Source: CAZMXS01 sp964570325 (GTDB taxonomy: Bacteria; Verrucomicrobiota; Kiritimatiellia; CAIQIC01; CAZMXS01). Taken from it: DNA of 64,000 nt. The notes under the pieces were generated by a model, which made no database searches, was not told where the DNA came from, and worked only from the letters and a program-made list of their open reading frames with translations. Location of the stretch: positions 62,001 through 126,000 of the forward strand of contig CAZMXS010000004.1 of NCBI GenBank assembly GCA_964570325.1, given 5' to 3'. Position numbers and translations under genes: made by a program. Shown here in pieces: positions 60,945-64,000 of the stretch. Within the stretch, counting starts at the first letter, position 1, and each line of letters begins with the position of its first letter.

Positions 60945-60993
60945 CTGTGATAACAGGATAGACCGTTCGTCCTGAAAAACCCCTGTTTCACAG
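60945..60993 (+). promoter_or_regulatory. 12-bp stem with one bulged base in the nifJ leader
   Basis: CTGTGATAACAGG (60945-60957) pairs with CCTGTTTCACAG (60982-60993), leaving one unpaired T and a 24-base loop. It ends 36 bases before ATG 61030. Each arm is itself an imperfect dyad of the form CTGT-ACAG, so protein-binding sites are an alternative to an RNA structure. Confidence 0.5.
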
Positions 60994-61029
60994 GCTTTCC
61001 AAGGTTAAACAGAAACGGAGAAGTCACGA

Positions 61030-64000
61030 ATGAGCAAGACGATTACGATCATTGACGGCAACGAGGCGGCGGCCTACATCGCGCATAAGACCAACGAGGT
61101 CTGTGCGATCTATCCGATCACGCCCTCGTCCAACATGGGCGAGTGGGCGGATCAGTGGTCTTCCGAGGGTCGCCAGAACATTTGGGGAACCGTCCCGCTG
61201 GTGGTGGAGTTGCAGAGCGAAGGCGGCGCCTCCGGCGCGGTCCACGGAGCCCTGCAAACCGGCGCGCTGACCACTACCTTCACGGCCTCCCAAGGCCTGC
61301 TGCTGATGATCCCGAACATGTATAAGATCGCCGGCGAGTTGACCTCCACGGTATTTCACGTCTCCGCGCGCTCCCTCGCCTGCCAGGCGCTTTCGATTTT
61401 CGGCGACCACTCGGATGTAATGGCCACCCGGCAAACCGGCTTCGCCATGCTCGCCGCCAACAGCGTTCAGCAGGTTATGGACATGGCCTTGATCGCCCAG
61501 GCCGCGACGCTCGAGGCGCGGGTGCCCTTCGTGCATTTCTTCGACGGCTTCCGCACCTCCCATGAGGTCAGCAAGATCGAGCTGGTCGGGGATGATACCA
61601 TCCGCGCCATGATCAGTGACGATCTGGTTTTCGCCCACCGGCAGCGCGCCCTCTCCCCCGACCGCCCCTTCATCCGCGGCACCGCGCAAAATCCGGATGT
61701 CTATTTCCAAGGCCGCGAAACAGTCAACCCGTTCTATGCCAAGGTTCCGGAAATCGTCCAGCGGCGGATGGACCAGTTCGCCAAGCTCACCGGACGCCAG
61801 TACAAGCTGTTCGACTACGCCGGCGCGCCGGACGCGGACCGCATTGTCATCCTCATGGGTTCAGGCGCCGAGACCGCCCTGGACACCGTGAAATTCCTGA
61901 ACGCAAAGGGCGAAAAGGTCGGCGTCCTGACGGTCCACCTGTACCGGCCGTTCAGCCCGCAACACCTGTTGGCCGCCTTGCCCAAAACCGTCAATCGTAT
62001 CGCCGTGCTCGACCGCACCAAGGAGCCGGGCGCGGAGGGCGAACCGCTCTACAAGGACGTAGTTACCGCGCTGGCCGAGGCCTTTGCCGCCGGCACGCTT
62101 CCGACCACGAAACTGCCGCAAGTCATCGGCGGCCGTTACGGTCTTTCCTCCAAGGAATTCACCCCGGCAATGGTCAAGGCGGTCCTCGATGAATTGAAGA
62201 AGACGCAGCCCAAGAACCACTTCACGGTCGGCATTATTGACGATGTTGGCCACACCAGCCTGGAGGTAGACCCGCAGTTCATTACCGAGTCCGACCGGGT
62301 GGTCCGCGCGATGTTCTTCGGCCTTGGCTCCGACGGCACGGTGGGCGCGAACAAGAACTCCATCAAGATCATCGGCGAGGAAACCGACAATTACGCGCAG
62401 GGCTACTTCGTCTATGACTCAAAGAAGGCCGGCTCGCGCACGATCTCGCACCTGCGCTTTGGACCGGAGCCGATCCGCTCGCCCTACCTGATCCAGTCCG
62501 CCAACTTTATCGGCTGCCACCAGTTCGTCTTCCTCGAACAGGTGGACGTTCTCAAGTACGCCAAGCCGGGCGCGACGTTCCTGCTGAACTCCAGCCCGTT
62601 TGCGCCAGACGAGGTCTGGGACAAACTCCCGCGCCCCGTGCAACAGCAGATCATTGACAAGAAACTGAAGTTTTACGCGATTGACGGCTCGCAGGTGGCG
62701 CTCGATGCCGGAATGGGCGGGCGCGTGAACACGATCATGCAGACGTGCTTCTTCGCAATCTCGGGCGTCCTGCCGCGCGAAGAGGCCATCGCCCAGATCA
62801 AAAAATCCATCAAGAAGACCTACGGCCGCAAGGGCGAGGAAATCGTCAAGAAAAACTATGCTGCCGTGGACACTACATTGGCGCAGCTCAAGGAAATCCC
62901 GGTGCCGGCGCAGGCGACCAGCCGGCACGAGCTGCCGCCGACCGTTCCCGCGCAAGCGCCCGCATTCGTCCAACAGGTCACGGCCGAAATCATGGCCGGC
63001 CGCGGCGACGATCTGCCGGTGAGCAAAATGCCGGTGGACGGGACCTATCCCTCAGCCACGACCCGCTGGGAAAAGCGCAACATCTCGCTCTTCGTGCCGG
63101 TCTGGGAGCCGGACCTGTGCATCCAATGCGGCAATTGCGCGCTGGTCTGTCCACACGCGGTTATCCGCGCCAAGACCTACAACAAGGCCTTGCTGGCCAA
63201 GGCGCCCAAGACATTCAAGTCCGCGCCCTGCAAGGGGCCGAAGGTTCCTCCGGATACAGTCTACACCCTGCAATCCTACGTCGAAGACTGCACGGGTTGC
63301 GGGCTCTGCATCGAAGTCTGCCCGCGCAAGAGCAAGGAGGACACCAGCAAGAAGGCTATGAATATGGCCGAGAAGGAGCCCTTGCTGGCGGACGAGCGCA
63401 AGAACATCGAATTCTTCGAGACGCTGCCCGAAGCCGACCGCAGCCAACTGAACCTTGCCACGATCAAGGACGTCCAGTTCACGCGTCCGTTATTCGAGTT
63501 TTCCGGCGCGTGCGCCGGCTGTGGCGAGACACCCTATGTCAAGCTAATCAGCCAGTTGTTCGGCGACCGCATGCTGATTTCCAACGCGACGGGCTGCTCT
63601 TCGATCTACGGCGGCAATCTGCCGACCACCCCATGGGCGGTGGACGCCCACGGACGCGGGCCGGCTTGGTCCAATTCGCTGTTCGAGGACAATGCCGAAT
63701 TCGGCTTCGGGTTCCGGCTGACGGTGGACAAGCACCGCGAGTTCGCCGCCGAGTTGCTCCTGCGGCTGAAAGAAGCGCTGGGCGCGGAACTGGTCAACGC
63801 CATCCTGAATTCACCTCAAAATACTGAACTGGAGATTGCCGCCCAGCGCGCCCGTGTGGCCGACCTCCAACAAAAGCTCGCCGGCATCCAACGGCCCGAG
63901 GCGCGGCAACTCGCGGCCATCGCCGGGCACCTCGTCAAGCGCTCGGTTTGGGTGCTGGGCGGAGACGGCTGGGCTTACGACATTGGCTACGGCGGGTTGG
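61030..64000 (+). CDS. nifJ: Pyruvate:ferredoxin (flavodoxin) oxidoreductase, 3' truncated by the window
   Basis: The first 990 residues are visible of about 1,170-1,190 in the family; the frame is open at the window edge. The enzyme oxidatively decarboxylates pyruvate to acetyl-CoA and reduces ferredoxin, a mark of anaerobic metabolism. It starts MSKTITIIDGNEAAAYIAHK with YPITPSSNMGEWAD. The two [4Fe-4S] ferredoxin sites begin at Cys697 (CIQCGNCALVCP) and Cys754 (CTGCGLCIEVCP). The thiamine-diphosphate domain has C828 in GACAGCGETPYV and ends in GGDGWAYDIGYGG. A GGAG lies 9-10 bases before ATG 61030. A redox regulator is possible given the leader structure. Confidence 0.96.
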   Translation, partial: MSKTITIIDGNEAAAYIAHKTNEVCAIYPITPSSNMGEWADQWSSEGRQNIWGTVPLVVELQSEGGASGAVHGALQTGALTTTFTASQGLLLMIPNMYKIAGELTSTVFHVSARSLACQALSIFGDHSDVMATRQTGFAMLAANSVQQVMDMALIAQAATLEARVPFVHFFDGFRTSHEVSKIELVGDDTIRAMISDDLVFAHRQRALSPDRPFIRGTAQNPDVYFQGRETVNPFYAKVPEIVQRRMDQFAKLTGRQYKLFDYAGAPDADRIVILMGSGAETALDTVKFLNAKGEKVGVLTVHLYRPFSPQHLLAALPKTVNRIAVLDRTKEPGAEGEPLYKDVVTALAEAFAAGTLPTTKLPQVIGGRYGLSSKEFTPAMVKAVLDELKKTQPKNHFTVGIIDDVGHTSLEVDPQFITESDRVVRAMFFGLGSDGTVGANKNSIKIIGEETDNYAQGYFVYDSKKAGSRTISHLRFGPEPIRSPYLIQSANFIGCHQFVFLEQVDVLKYAKPGATFLLNSSPFAPDEVWDKLPRPVQQQIIDKKLKFYAIDGSQVALDAGMGGRVNTIMQTCFFAISGVLPREEAIAQIKKSIKKTYGRKGEEIVKKNYAAVDTTLAQLKEIPVPAQATSRHELPPTVPAQAPAFVQQVTAEIMAGRGDDLPVSKMPVDGTYPSATTRWEKRNISLFVPVWEPDLCIQCGNCALVCPHAVIRAKTYNKALLAKAPKTFKSAPCKGPKVPPDTVYTLQSYVEDCTGCGLCIEVCPRKSKEDTSKKAMNMAEKEPLLADERKNIEFFETLPEADRSQLNLATIKDVQFTRPLFEFSGACAGCGETPYVKLISQLFGDRMLISNATGCSSIYGGNLPTTPWAVDAHGRGPAWSNSLFEDNAEFGFGFRLTVDKHREFAAELLLRLKEALGAELVNAILNSPQNTELEIAAQRARVADLQQKLAGIQRPEARQLAAIAGHLVKRSVWVLGGDGWAYDIGYGGL

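Larger units (their letters stand above)
60632..61029 (+). other. 398-base divergent intergenic region upstream of nifJ
   Basis: No convincing gene is found in it. Two strong stem-loops are present and listed separately (60777-60813 and 60945-60993). An A/T-rich stretch at about 60918-60930 could hold a promoter. Confidence 0.5.

Noticed and set aside
1..64000. CRISPR arrays, tRNA or rRNA genes, transposases and reverse transcriptase
   Set aside because: Gaps were read on both strands. There are no regularly spaced repeats, no cloverleaf-like segments and no such proteins. The DGR idea therefore rests only on the target-like sequences.

Overview
This 64 kb window is a GC-rich bacterial chromosome segment, densely packed with genes that often overlap by ATGA or TAATG. 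The likely source is a member of the PVC superphylum, most plausibly Kiritimatiellota or Verrucomicrobiota. That is an inference from the company of genes: an oligo-gene pseudopilin with a GFTLIEL start, secreted LamG-like and FGE-sulfatase (C-type-lectin fold) proteins, a DUF1566 remnant, a DUF2934 small protein, an ACR3/ArsM arsenic operon and an anaerobic-type pyruvate:ferredoxin oxidoreductase. No rRNA or tRNA gene, CRISPR array, transposase or phage gene was found.

Layout. 1-2.3 kb: the 3' part of an arsenic operon (arsC, acr3, arsM). 2.4-21.2 kb: a surface-polysaccharide locus with an O-antigen ligase/polymerase-like TPR membrane protein, a WecA/TagO-type polyprenyl-phosphate sugar-1-phosphate transferase, a Wzm/Wzt ABC exporter whose Wzt carries a C-terminal glycan-binding-type domain, a DUF2142 membrane protein, six glycosyltransferase genes (two of them double-domain fusions) and a double methyltransferase with a central coiled coil. 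21.3-25 kb: a DUF1566 remnant, argS, a DUF2934 protein and two membrane proteins. 25.2-32.7 kb: ugd coupled to a secreted LamG-like protein, rpsU (57 codons), then a TIM-barrel isomerase, gmd and rmd (GDP-D-rhamnose synthesis) and an LPG-synthase-type membrane protein. 32.7-39.2 kb: a five-gene Yej/Opp-type peptide ABC importer. 39.3-43.8 kb: a pseudopilin, a stand-alone flagellin N-terminal-like protein, an FGE-sulfatase gene broken by an in-frame TAG, and a CBM-esterase-GyrI fusion. 43.8-51.3 kb: oligoendopeptidase F, four further glycosyltransferases, a VanZ-like fusion and a polysaccharide deacetylase. 51.6-60.6 kb: signalling, with a bifunctional-looking GGDEF plus HD-GYP response regulator, two sensor histidine kinases and a single-domain response regulator, interspersed with a phosphodiesterase/AP-superfamily enzyme and a sugar-nucleotide epimerase. 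61.0 kb to the end: the first 990 codons of nifJ.

Working model (inference). Gmd and Rmd would supply GDP-D-rhamnose, and Ugd UDP-glucuronate. The fused glycosyltransferases, one with a rhamnosyltransferase-type domain, would build a chain on undecaprenyl phosphate. The double methyltransferase may cap it, and Wzt/Wzm would export it, as in ABC-dependent O-antigens. The most unusual signals are: the FGE and DUF1566 C-termini, which resemble variable regions of diversity-generating retroelement targets although no reverse transcriptase is in view; the single amber codon splitting the FGE gene; the stand-alone flagellin ND1-like protein; and several unusual domain fusions.
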